Shown: positions 43,960 to 56,029 of the stretch, in pieces | How the letters are laid out: each line of letters begins with the position of its first letter | How positions within the stretch are numbered: the stretch's first letter is position 1 | Translations under genes and position numbers: made by a program | The notes under the pieces: generated by a model | The model's input: the letters and a program-made list of their open reading frames with translations, nothing else | Database searches by the model: none | Told to the model about the DNA's origin: nothing | Source of the DNA: Lojkania enalia | Lineage: Eukaryota > Ascomycota > Dothideomycetes > Pleosporales | Direction of reading: 5' to 3' | Length of the DNA: 64,000 nt | Assembly (NCBI GenBank): GCA_010094045.1 | Contig: ML986768.1 | Location: forward strand, 1-64,000

Positions 43960-46127
43960 GATGACAGACATGGCGGACCTAGAAGGAAACTCCGAGCTTG
44001 TCAGCCTATCTTCTTCTTCCGCCCCGTGCCGACCAACGTTGACAATGCGCTCAAGCCAGATGTGCAAGTGACAAAAAGCGAAATGCAAAGTTCTACCAGG
44101 TAACCGAAAATGTTGAAATTGCCAGCGTCGGAATATTGACTGCGCGAAGAACCATGCTGATAGTAGCGCAACAGTTGCCGAGTTTGAAAATCGCCACGAG
44201 GATATTCGCATCTAATATTTAATTAGAATGCAGTACATACTAATTTCAGGCCAAAAATTGGTAGCGAACGTGCCAATATTCAAGCCACTCAGTCACATCA
44301 GACGCAAGACTCTAGTAGAGTGTAGCAAACCAATCGTAATGGCCGCAACCCCTGGAATACGCCTAATAGACGCTCCTGGATCAGAATTAGCTAGGAGAAG
44401 TGTCTCCGATGTAGTTAACTCACGATAGGTTGAGAATGCCCGCATGGTCATGACAAGAGAAAATTCCTAGGAACTTGGGGCCGATAATGAAGATGATGAA
44501 AGACGAGTAGCAGTGCCTGTGTAGGAACTGATGAGATCACTCTACGACGTGATGCATTTGCATCATATTCAGTATAATCGCGCGAAGACTTTTTGGGCTG
44601 TAAATCGCCTATCAGAAGAACTTGATGACTTCATCACAAGGGGCGTTATCGGAGAACACGAAGCCGAGAATCTTTCCGCAGTCTTCCGCACCAGCTTAAA
44701 CCACCGCCTTTTAGTTGAGCTTGAGCAGTTTCATGATGGCCTAGAATCAATAAGACGAATTAGTGAGATGTTGGCTGCTACTATCTTGACAGTTACTAAA
44801 TTGTACAAACTAACCAGCGCTGAAACGTTCAATAAGTATCACAAAGAGTTCTTCAGCTTGATATCGAGTAGCATGCTTTCATTATATCACCTTATTGGCG
44901 ATGTTAGCTCACTGTACATTGCGGCTTTCTGGCCCTCGGATGGTGAGTTGTCTTCATCTTTTGTCCTCAAACCTGTTGAGAACTGATAGAGGGTGCAGTC
45001 AGTTGGAAGTTCTCAGGGCATGCGATCCGCATAGCAACAGAGCTGGACATTCAAAATTTCATCTACAAAGTGATTGAAGGAGACTCTGAGTATTTTCTTC
45101 CGCGCTCGACCGTAGTATATGCATTATGTCTGTGACCATCATTTTAGCATTGCATACGGACGCCCGCCAATGATTGTCGAGAGTGTACAAATTTGAGAAC
45201 AAGAAATATTCTTGCAATGGTCTTTCGTTAACGTCTTGGACTATCGAATGTTAAGTCAGGGCTCTCTTATGCAGATCCTGACTCGAATAAACGATAGGCT
45301 CACTGAGAGAAGACTGCCCTAGGAAGAGCATAGAGGCGAATTGCTATTAGAGAGCGACTTTGCTGACATACGGAACTCCATTGTAGAGCTCGATTAGTGG
45401 AGGATGATGTAGCATGTGCAACAGCGTAAATTTATAGTGTGTATAGAAATATCGACGAGCGTAGGCACGAACTGATCTGCATTAGAAAACAATTCATTCA
45501 TTTGCACATGTCCGCCAGAGGGGATCACCTTATTCTCATATTCTGCGAAGCTACAAGTCAATGCCTTCGCAATAGGAGGCGTCACGCTCTCACCCACGCG
45601 ACAAGGCCCCTCTTTCAAATCAAAATCATCGAACAAATCCTTGCCTGCAATTTTCTGGAATTAACTTCAAAGATAGTTCCTCGTCAACTGGCGTAGCAAC
45701 GCCATTAAACTATCTCCTTAGCATTGAACAGACGGGATTTGCCAACATGACAATCAATTCTGACGCCAGAATCTTGACATCTGTGCCGGAAGAAGAGGAT
45801 ATATTATGAGCCTTAATCGACACGCCTTTATACGTTCATGGCGTGATTGCTTTCGCATCTGTGTTCCTGATGAAAATAACCACAAACTGGAATACTGTAA
45901 TAGGATTAAACATTGAAACAAAGTACGTTACTGGTCTTATGGAGAGAATTATTGCTCTCTTGAAAGGCTTCGTGACTAGCGATCGGAACTTGCTGCACCA
46001 CACCACCGCCGAACTTGAAAAAAAGTGCTCGAGCGAAGTCTCCAAACACAAGTTAGAGCTCCCCATGCTGTTTCTGGTACAACAACTACTCTATCGAAAG
46101 GGGTTGCGGCTTCGAATGGGTGGTTAG
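43960..46127 (+). pseudogene. Zn2Cys6 activator, prtT-like, decayed
   Basis: A zinc cluster lies at 44054-44143 with spacing x2-x6-x8-x2-x6; its first Cys codon is AGC and two TGA stops (44069, 44114) interrupt it (QKAKCKVLPG, NCQRRNIDCAKN). The body follows in a clean 151-codon frame (44531-44986): SLYDVMHLHH, LDDFITRGVIGEHEAE, ILTVTKLYKL, SSSMLSLYHLIGDVSSLYIA; then SWKFSGHAIRIATELDI (45001-45060), IAYGRPPMIVES, LMQILTRINDRLTE, and a last frame (45843-46127) IAFASVFLMKITTNWNTV. This order matches fungal activators of the prtT protease-regulator type. Multiple stops and frameshifts make it a pseudogene, though the long middle frame suggests recent decay. Confidence 0.75.
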
Positions 46128-47174
46128 CGCGGCCGTCAATTAGGCACACTTTCTTAGGCACCCTGGTGGCGTATTTCGAACATGCCTTGTGCAGCCATCG
46201 TTCCGGAGTCCCAACCGCGTAACATGAATTTAGTTTCAAACACATACCTCAACAGGTATCAAGGTCTATGGGGTGAGAAACACTGGCTTGTATCAAGGCT
46301 TAGGAGGCAATCGAACTTATATGCTCAGGACAGAGTATTGAGGGTTCCTGAGCAATAATATGATGATCATGAATGATAGCCCGATATATGAGGCATTTGG
46401 AAGCGCAAGTGCTAACGATATACATAATATATTGACAAGCCAATTCACCTGTTAGTGTTAATGAGGAAGCTTAATACATTTTATTCGACAACGTTGTAGA
46501 TTTTGAGAAAATTGTACGCGTTCCACCGGAAAGGATTGCCTAGATCATGGGACTACCGAACGATTTTTTTGTTCTTATAAAATGGCAGCCCTTAGCCGAA
46601 TTGAGGGCGAGGGCTAAAACAGTTCAGAGTGGACGAAGAGACCTATTTCGCAGAGGTGATCTGCCTAAGTAAGCGAATGCTCCAGCTTCGGATCTGTTTC
46701 ATACTACAACCTTGGGAGCCGAATGGCGCGCTCATGTTAGGAATATCGTGTACTTGGGTTCTGAGAGATTGAATATAAAAGGGTTTCTCTATGAAACAAG
46801 CTTTGGCAGAGGCTCTTCGAAGTTTATAGTGTGGGGGCTGAAACTTGTTAGGCTGACTGCTGCCTAATTCAGCCTTTTAGAGCCTTTGCAATTCTCATAT
46901 CCTTGTTGCACATCATAAAATGCGGCGCAATGTGCACAGCCCGACTACACATCAAACTATGCAGAAAGTAAGCTGCCTTATTTGCATGAATTTAGTGCAT
47001 CTTGATCTGACAATCCTGTTGCCCTAGTTTTCTCAGCACCGCCCCCAAATGCCCCGCAGCGCCGGCTCTGCTTGTTCAGCCGTGTCAAGCCTTTTATCTC
47101 TAGGCTGCCATTTAAAAGAGCATACATTCCTATGAGCGCGACCATTGACCTGCCTTTCAATTCCCGTCACCGTC
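46128..47174. other. Upstream region of the HeLo-AAA gene; no gene seen
   Basis: Moderately AT-rich with only short frames; may include more relic DNA. Confidence 0.4.
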
Positions 47175-50100
47175 ATGGCAGAGGCTGTAGGGCTGGCTGT
47201 CGGATTTGCTGGCTTAGCCGGTCTGTTCAGCAGTTGCGTAGATTGCTTCAAGCTCGTACAGATCTACGGCTCGCGGTCTCATGATTATGAACTACTACAG
47301 ACGATGCTGGATAACCAGCAATTCCATTTTATGGCTTGGGGCAAGGCTTGTGGCTTCATGGATACCGATAACCCAAACCGAAGGTACCTCAAGCACCGAA
47401 ATAATATCTCCACTAGTTTTTTCAACTCCGTATTCTAACAATTGCTATAGGTTCGATGATGTTTTGTCGGGCCAAAGAAACAATCGCATCGAGCAAACAA
47501 TGGAAAAGATCCAGTCCCTCCTCACCAACAGCGACAATTTGAAGGAGAAGTATGGCTTGAAGAAGCATCGCGGTTCAATGGGGACAAAGGGAATAGAAGG
47601 ACCTACAATCAGCGCATTTTCACGAGTATTTCAGAATACTAGAGCGTTCTATAATACGAGCCTCCAGCGCACCTCTCATATATCCGGCGCAATCCGCTGG
47701 GTTGTCAACGATAAAGATATGTTTGAGGGCCTTGTGCAAAACTTAAGAAATCTTATCGACGACTTGATTAAACTTACAGACGAGTTTGGGGTGACGGGAT
47801 CTCAACGGCTGATAGTTGAGTATGAACTGGAAAAGATTAATGATGAGCAGAGCCTCGAGGCCATTACTGCTGCTAGCGCTTGCGATGATGACGATGACTT
47901 AATTTCGCTCGCTGCAAGTCGTCAGTTATCTAGAATCAAAGCACACTCTGTGATCAATCAGCCTATCGGCTTAGATGACGGGCTTTCTATGATCTCAGCG
48001 CATCGTTTCACACCTTCGGTTAGTACTTTGGTTGAGGAGGAGATGGAAGGTACTGTTCAAGAAATCGGAATCACTCGTAAACCCCTTTCAGAATGGCGAA
48101 AACTTAAAACTAGACCTGGCATAATGGCATGGCTTAGCGTCCTAGTGGCAGCTACCGTTCCTTCCACTAGCTTCATCGAAATGCAGGACGAGATTCGACC
48201 GATATCAAGGGTGAATACTCTCAATGCTGACGTCGAGGCCCCTGAGGAACACGCAGTCCGACTGGCCATCAACTCACAGGCGCTCATCGGCGTTCTAAGA
48301 AAGATCACAGCATGCAATATCTCTCAAACCCACAATGTTTTAGTCTACCCTTTCAAACCGCTTCTCGTGTATGAGAATGACTTGAGGCGATATTTTGCAG
48401 AGATACAAGAGAAGCTCCGCAAGTTAATGAGTCTCCAAAATTCGGAAAAACTAGTAGACGACGACTCTGTTGAGCAAGAAGATGATTCGAAACTTAAGGT
48501 CCCCGGACGGCCTATCTCTGAACTTGAAAAGACCAAAAGAATCGTTGATGAAATGGAGTGCCTCATGGAGTTCATTGACAACGACATGCGGGAGCTCCTG
48601 AATGTTCGCAAGCAAATCACCGACAAAAGCCTACATAAGATAAAATTCGAGCACTTGTGGCTACTGTTCAGACCTGGCGTCCTAATGACCTCTTCAGACA
48701 AAAGCTCTGATCGTATTCCTACTGGATATCAGATCTTGCACGTTACAGGGGGTCGCCCAATTCTCGATCTGGAGAATTTCTCTCAATCCGAGGCTTATGA
48801 CAGCTACGGCGGTTGGGAGAATCGCGATGCAGGCTATGCTATTACTTCATCTCGGGAATGCACGGATTTTATTATTGATTGTTTCTATTTGGACTACAAT
48901 GGAACAGCATACGGGCCGAGGCCTGAAACTTTTATCATCACCGAGTATACTGGCGAGCGAGATATTACGTCACTAACCTGCTATCCACTTGATTCCCCTG
49001 GGGTTGAAGCTAGACTTAGGACGGATCTTCTCAACCGTGGGAAAAAATTTGTGCAATGTACGATGGGAAATGGGCGATTCTTCTACTCCGGGCCAGTCTT
49101 GAGGGAACTTGATCCCCATCATCGCCAGACCTGCCAATTTTGTGTTAGGAAGAATCTTCAAGAAAGAGTAGGTAGCGAAAGCCGATTTCTAGTATTGAAA
49201 TTAGACTTACAGAGTTTCAGGCCGAAGGCGAGGTTATGATTGATCACACTACAGCACTAGAGAATAGTGTTAATATTGGCTGCAATTGGCAAATGGCCTT
49301 CGGGGGTGGAATTATCACCCAGGCCAGCAAAGCAAATCGAAGGGAAGTATTTGAAGCTGTGAACTGCTCTAATCCGTCATGCAAAGCATGTACGGACGTT
49401 TTCAATGACGCCGCAGTCGACCTTCATCTACGGGACCGATTTATCCGCTCCTCAAAATGCCTCAAAGCTATGCATAGAAAAGATTTTGATGAAGAGCAAT
49501 CGCTTATAATGTCCTATCGCTTATGTGGCTTTACAATGCAGCATCGCAAATGGCATCCTCTACATGTGGACTCAGTCACCCATGTGGATTCATCCAATCC
49601 CAATGCTTTGGACGATTTAGTCCTCCCCGAAGGACATAAGTCGAGGCTGAGTACTTTGACCAAGGGCCAAAAACAGGATACTCTCCAAGACGGCAAATGT
49701 GGCAAAAACCTATTCGAAAAGTCTTACTTTGTCAAGTCAAGACGCCGCGGCACCTTAGTTCTCTTACATGGGCCCCCAGGAGTTGGCAAAACGTCCACCG
49801 CAGAGGCGCTCGCTGCAAGCCTTAATAAGCCCCTTTTTTGGCTTAGGATTGCCGATTTCGGAAGTACGGCTCGAGAAATGGAACCCTTTTTGATAATGTT
49901 CTTTCAGCTGGCGGAGCGATGGGGATGTATTGTGCTAATCCGTGATGCTGAGATCCTTCTGGATCAAAGAACACGAGCGGACCGTGAAGGCAATAGCATT
50001 ACTTCAGGTACGCTATACAGATATATTAATAAACTAAATGCTAACAGATGAGCAGTGTTTGTTGATTCCCTTGAATATTTTACCGGTATCATGATCTTTG

Positions 50101-50813
50101 TTACCAGCCATGCCGGGGCATTTAATGAAGCTATCATGTCGCGTATACATATGTCTCTTTACTATCCACCACTGGACATGGATTCTACAATGAGCCTCTG
50201 GGAGACCACTTTGAATCGTCTAAAGAACGACCAAAGCCTCATAATCCACTGGGACGATATCATTGACTTTGCAAAACGGCACTATCAATTAGAAACAAAT
50301 CGATGGAATGGCCGTCAGATCCGTAGTGGTATAGCAACTGCTCTAGCCATGGCTAGAGAAGACGCTGTGAGGCAGGGGAAGGAGGTTGCGGAGCTCAACG
50401 TAAAACACTTTGACGCCGTATTGTACTCTAGTCAGCAGTTCTCTGAATACTTGCAAGCCGTTTCGCAAAGTGACGACCTCGGTCGTGCGAGGTCGCCTAG
50501 TATTAGGACAGACCAATTTCAAAACCAGATACATGAAGGAGCACGAGTGTCACCTACCCCAATACAGAGAACGATTCAGCATGTTGGGCCAGTGTCTGTC
50601 CGACCTTATGCAATTCACTCTGACACATCGGTGGCTAGCCATGACTACCAGAGCGATGAAGATGACCTTGAAGTGGAGGAGTTGGAAATAAAGTTGCAGA
50701 TGGCAAAATTAAGAAGGCAGCAGAAAGCTCTGAATGCGGAACGGGCGAGGAGGCATCGGGAGAGGAATGGTTTGATAAGCGAGACGCCCGAGTCATCGAA
50801 GACCTTTCGATAG
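47175..50813 (+). CDS. HeLo domain fused to DUF7025-AAA ATPase, 1157 aa
   Basis: Exons 47175-47383, 47451-49167, 49221-50007 and 50053-50813 (introns 67, 53 and 45 bp), 1158 codons. Residues 1-195 form a HeLo domain: MAEAVGLAVGFAGLAGLFSS, FKLVQIYG, a helix ending DNLKEKYGL, and IRWVVNDKDMFEGLVQNL. HeLo is the cell-death-inducing, membrane-targeting domain of HET-S. Residues 368-633 match DUF7025 (VYPFKPLL, LWLLFRPGVLM, FIIDCFYLDYNGTAYGP, YTGERDITSLTCYP). The AAA module has Walker A GPPGVGKT (826-833), but Walker B reads CIVLIRDAE, so the usual Asp-Glu pair is Arg883-Asp884; sensor 1 is TSH where TSN is usual. IMSRIHMSLYYPPLD is present. The C-terminus (about 1110-1140) is a charged coiled coil. 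The HeLo and DUF7025 parts share one exon, so the fusion is not a splicing artefact. Confidence 0.85.
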
Positions 50814-51457
50814 ATGAAATACCTGAAGTATCCTATTTCCATGAAATAATTAACGTCAGAAATAGACGTGAGGTTCGTTGCTTTTGGCCCCCTGCCCTTG
50901 GACTATACTACTCACTTGATAGTAATATTAATTGAGGAATTCGTATGTTTAACGCGCAGCGTATTATTGGGCATTCCCCCCGAATAAGAGGCATGCGACA
51001 CAAAGTTTCTCGTTGACTATGGAGAGGCATATGATTTATTTTATCAGCTACTTCTTGGCTACTGATCCAGGATCGGCTGTTTGGAACCGCTCTTTGCATA
51101 GCTCGCCAAATGAAACCTTGGAGATAAAATAAAAACATAATGAATTTGAAAACTATAATAAGACTGAGGGGCGGCTAGTAAGTCTCATTTAAGAAATAAG
51201 TGCTAGTTCCATCCCCGAATGTTCACGATGCTAGCGGATTGGATTACTATTGTTATTGTCTGGAATATACAGGATGCCGAAACTCGGTGATAAAGCTTAG
51301 CGCGAATCTTAAATCCGATGGGCTCGTCTTAGCCCCGCTCCGGCTCCGGCTCCCACACCTCAATGATAGTCTACATAGGGAAGAGAGACGAACAAGCTTC
51401 GATTTTTCTTTCTTGTAGATGAAATTATCTTCCCACTCGCTAGGTCAACCTTTAATC
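50814..51457. other. Intergenic, promoter of the dienelactone hydrolase gene
   Basis: AT-rich with short frames; nothing recognised. An in-frame upstream ATG for the hydrolase is at 51419. Confidence 0.45.
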
Positions 51458-52235
51458 ATGTCTGGTGACTGTTGCAAATCTGGTTTCTCGTGGAACGGAT
51501 CCCCCGTTGGTCACGAAACTACTGTTGCCCACAACAAAGCATATGTTACCGGCGATTCCAAATCCGCTTCAATCATCATTGTCCATGATATTTTCGGCTG
51601 GACATTCACCAACTTAAGGCTTCTTGCAGATCACTTCGCAAAAGAAGCAAATGCCACCGTCTACGTCCCAGACTTGTGAGTGGCCCGTTCCGTGCAGCTG
51701 TCTAAACCTGACAAGTTCAAGCTTCGACGGCGAAATCATTCCGACCGACGTAATGGACACTCCAGAGAAGCGTGAAGCGTTCAACATTCCTGCTTTCGTC
51801 CAGCGACACGGAAAAGACAAACGATACCCTGAAATCAAGGCCGTTGCCCAGTCCTTGAAAACCACGTTCCCTAAGGTCGGTGCTATTGGCTATTGCTATG
51901 GAGCTTGGGCTTGCTTCCGGCTTGGCAGCGACCCTTCGCTCATCGATGCTATTTCCACCGCGCATCCTAGTTTGTTGGAAAACAGCGAGATTGATAATGT
52001 CAAAGTTCCTGTTCAAATTCTGTCACCCGAGCATGATCCCGCATACACTCCTGAGTTGAAGGAGTACTCGAACAAAGTGATACCTACGCTGAATGTGCCG
52101 TATGAATATATCTACTTTCCTGGATTGGCTCATGGGTTTGCGGCGAGGGGAGATGTGAACAATACAGCGCAGAAGAACGGGTTGGAGAGGGCGAAGAGGA
52201 GCGCAGTGAACTTTTTTAATGAGTTCTTGCACTAG
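51458..52235 (+). CDS. Dienelactone hydrolase family protein, 243 aa
   Basis: Alpha/beta hydrolase. Exons 51458-51675 and 51722-52235, intron 46 bp. I chose ATG 51458 (MSGDCCKSGFSWNG), the usual start of fungal members; ATG 51419 would add 13 residues. Catalytic triad by pattern: Cys131 in GYCYGA, Asp178 in SPEHDPAYT, His210 in GLAHGFAARGD. IIIVHDIFGWTFTNLRLLAD carries the oxyanion-hole region, and the splice restores YVPDFFDGE. Bacterial enzymes open dienelactone in chloroaromatic breakdown; fungal ones are common and mostly of unknown substrate. Cytosolic by lack of signals. Confidence 0.93.
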
Positions 52236-52786
52236 TTAGATGTACCGCTCTAGTGGCTACGAAATCATGATTTTCCAGGGTTATCTCTAACAGAGCTTGT
52301 TAGCGCCGTACTTTACGCATTTTCTACATGTCTACGAGTATTCCATTCCAATTACACAAATTTCGTAGCGTAGGACCACTCCATAAGAAGTGGCTGAAGA
52401 CTTGGTGAAAGAGTGCTTGGTCATCACCAACAAGTCTTTCACGTTACATCCTGGGCCAACTTAAAGGCGGAATAATTAATTAAGGTGACAAAATCCCGGT
52501 ATATATTTTACCGGCGCCTCGAAAGCAAACACCAAACAGCAACCCTCTGCCAACCCCTCCTAAAGCCAGACCGGAGATGGCTTCTTCTCCAAGAATCCGG
52601 CCGGTAGAGTTAAACGCTCACGCCATCAATTATAGCAGCGGCTTCATCCTTGTCTTTGGACACCATGGCTACCCCATCGGACCCACTGGTTGTAGGAGAT
52701 ACCATGACCGAAGGGTACGGCGAGGCCCGTTATCCTCCTAGAACAACTAATATCCTCTTAGTGAAACTAGTTTCCACTCTACTATA
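52236..52786. other. Intergenic; nothing recognised
   Basis: No domain-bearing frame. Confidence 0.4.
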
Positions 52787-53655
52787 ATGGAGACCTTGAT
52801 GATGGATCCGAATCTGAGTAGTCGTACTTTACCTACGGAGTCATCGAAGCCTGCTCGTCCCCTCACCTTCAATGGACTTGCGGCTGAACTCAAGCTGAGC
52901 ATCCTCGAAGAACTCCATCAAACTAGGTCGAAGCAAGACCTACTAAAGCTCTCGCAAGTGTGTAAGTATTGGATTACACTGGGTGCATCTCTACTATGGG
53001 CCAACGTTCTAGAGGGGAACGACAATATCCTTTCAGTCATTCGCTCTACTATTTTGCCTCGTTCGGATATCTGTAGCATTGTATCCAATCTATCGATTTA
53101 TAAACATCCCACGGGTGTGAAGTTTTGGTCCTTTAGGATATCCCGCTGCTGAGCCTAGATACTATGTTAGGGTTTCTAATGACTGATCTAATTTCCGAAG
53201 ACTCCCACGGACGGCCGCCTAGCTTGGACATACCGATCTTCATTTCATCTTCTAAATCAAGAATCTTAGTTAGTGACTTTGAGGACACCGAATTTGAGTG
53301 GGAATTGTTGCTCATCGCTCTGGAGACGCTTTTCGACCTTATGAAAACGAGGGTGAACTCCTTCTCCATAGCTTGATTTTGAGCGGCAGCCTTGATTGAT
53401 TCAAATCATCAAGTGGTAATCGAGCAATTTAGTAATATGGATCTTTTACGTTGACTTTTCTCAGAGTTCTTGCTATCGCTTCCTTCAATGTGTATTAACG
53501 TGGAGCTTGATGATTGCAGAAGGTCACTATTCTCCTTTGGATCCAACCAGTGAGAACCGCCACACAATTGTGCACGAGCTTCTTCACCAATTTCACCGCT
53601 TGCAGCTAAAGGTCTGCAATGTTTGTCCATCAATTATGAATTGCAGATTCTATGG
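52787..53655 (+). pseudogene. F-box protein relic, interrupted by a fold-back element
   Basis: ATG 52787 opens a 121-codon frame whose residues 28-70 fit an F-box (NGLAAELKLSILEEL, then LLKLSQVCKYWITLGASLLW). The frame stops at 53150, and a second frame (53164-53376) continues with leucine-rich sequence (SDFEDTEFEWELLLIALETL). A third (from about 53507) reads TSENRHTIVHELLHQFHRLQ and runs into the left arm of the fold-back element at 53656, so the element probably inserted into the gene. F-box proteins are SCF ubiquitin-ligase adaptors; this copy is dead. Confidence 0.6.
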
Positions 53656-54013
53656 TGTCACATGTTTCTACTATCCTATTATAGTTGGTCTGTTTTTCAG
53701 GCCTATATAGTCTCGCCATCGCCAGCTTCTGCCGAAGCAGGCCACTTACCCTCCTTCAATACATCAATATTTGCCTCAGCAATTGATGCTCCCTGATACG
53801 CGACATATGGTGCACTGCTGGAAAAGGGTTACAAAAAAATCACGTTGCTTCAAATGAAGAGTTTGTCGCGTATCAGGCAGCATCAATTGCTGAGGTAAAT
53901 ATTGATGCATTGAAGAGGTGTAAGTGGCCTGCCCGGCCAGTGGCTTGGTGACGAGACTATAAAGGCGTAGTAAAACAGGCTATCCTATAATAGGATATCA
54001 GAAACACGTGACA
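53656..54013. mobile_element. Fold-back (MITE-like) element with 150-bp inverted arms
   Basis: Left arm 53656-53805 and right arm 53864-54013 are inverted copies with about 15-20% differences, separated by a 58-bp loop. Ends are TGTCACATGTTTC and GAAACACGTGACA. Shared inner landmarks are TATAATAGGATA, GTAAGTGGCC, TTGATGCATTGAAG-like and TGTCGCGTATCAGG. There is no open frame for a transposase. No clear target-site duplication flanks it (TATGG left, AAGTT right). A solo arm lies at 4150-4298. Confidence 0.8.
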
Positions 54014-56029
54014 AAGTTTGCACATAAATATGCGTCCTATGCCTAAGTCTAGTCTCGAACGAAAGGCATGCCTAGAGATATCATTCCCATAGCCTTTACC
54101 CATCCACAACAAATTCGTATGTCGACGCAGTAGAGGATCATATGACACACTAGAATGAAATGGCGAAGGGTCTCAGAGTAATAGTTGAGGATGAGAATCT
54201 TCCTAGGACCGATTCCCTTGAACTCGTTAATTAACATTAAGGATTTGAAGAAGACAAGCCACATTAGTCTCTTGATATTCTGAAGAACAGCTTCTAAATA
54301 ATCCCAAAGGCTCATCTCAATACTAAGTACCAACAATCTGATTTCCCTTACATTGGATCTGGCCGCAACATCATGCTTAATATCGAAGAAAGCGCTCTAG
54401 CTCCGAAAAAAAAAAAGAATTCGAAAAGTGTTTTATACCCACTAAGAGCAGGGGAAATTACTAGGGAGTATTACTAAGGATGGATGATTTATAGCGAACG
54501 GCCCCTCGATTTCCCAATTAATACGAAACATGAAGGACTTACCGCTAGGAAAATCTCATGCGAATCAATGCCTTAGATTTGACCACTCCAGAGATGCGCA
54601 TGGGGCACATGATCGGGGTTAGATGCCCGACTGGTAAGATCCGCGTCGCTATCTATAGCATAAGATTCGAATTAAAAGACCGAGGAGGTACAAAGCCAGA
54701 GACTAGGGAAGGGATTTATTAAGACATTAGAAATTTGGACAGTTCGAATTCTTAGAGCTTCCTATAGATAGAAGGTTCAACATATTACACTCATGGCTTG
54801 GAAGATATCCCAAGTCATTCTAAAGACTGCCTGGGAAATGATCATTTCACTGAGACGGTACCACCATATGATGGATTCTCATGGGTGAATTATTATGGAG
54901 AAAGACTGATTGTGGTTTTATTCGGTAGCTTCAGTGATTCGAGTCGTGCAAAGCAATACGGTATTGCTTAGAGCTGGGACCAGATAGCAAGTAATGGTAG
55001 CTTCTGTCGGGCTATAATCAACCTTTACAGTTTAATTGCTCTTCAATTCCAATATGTGCTTGCATAAGGAAGATACTGTTAATGAATCTAGATACCGGAG
55101 TTATCAGATAATACACTATGCCTAGGTGACCTTTCAAAAGTGTCACGTGCGTAGTAGGGGTCTGATCTTACCAAGATCCGACCTTGGAATCTAGCCTTAT
55201 CCATACTAGATATTGTAATAAATCATACTTCCAACCTTATATGCTAATTCTACTGTTACAGAACGTCAAGGATTCCTTTTATCGAACTTCGGGTTATCGC
55301 TTACGGTCGGCAATAAATCTATATACTTTAGAGCGATTCTTCTCGCTTATCCTATTTTAATGGTCTTCTAATATTCTCAACTCTCCTACGGCTAGTTATT
55401 TTGTGAGAAAAAAAGGGAGGTCTACGAGTTTGAGCTTCTGCATTGCCGTCATTGTTGCGTATTATATGCCTGGGCTAGATCACTTTCGACTCATGATACA
55501 ATAATGAAAGCGCTTTCACTCACATGCCGCGTTTTTACATCTCTCACTCTACCAACAGCGCGAATTAAGCGTTAACGGAAGTGATTTCCTTGTTCCCTCA
55601 GTCCGTCAACTTGCTATTTACTTAGGCGACGTGACGCCTTCCACATGAACAGGTAAGATTGAAAGTCGCTTCTTCACCAAGCAGCGTGGCTTTTCCACCA
55701 ATAATCTCTCCTTCAGCATTGATTAATTCACTTTTCGCTGACACGCAGCGTATTTTACTTACATGTCTGTTTTATATAGCCCTAGTGCCCGACCCAAGAA
55801 CATTGACGTACGAGGCCCTCATCACGCAGTTCCTTTCTGGGGTCCGAAATCCATGAAGGGTGCAATTCTTATACCTCGAATCAAAGGGATAATGTTTTCG
55901 TTGATCAGGATATTCGTCCAAGGAACGGGCAGGCAGAAATTACTCCAATATTTGCATATCAATGTTATATTAAACAGATCAGAGCTCCGGCCCGTCTCAG
56001 CTACTTTTTCAAAAAAAATATTTAATTTG
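54014..56029. other. AT-rich relic DNA, unassigned
   Basis: Fragments read like protein but match nothing I know: the minus-strand frame 54049-54336, and a plus-strand stretch at about 54570-54720 (LTTPEMRMGHMIGVRCP). Probably several decayed genes. Confidence 0.4.
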
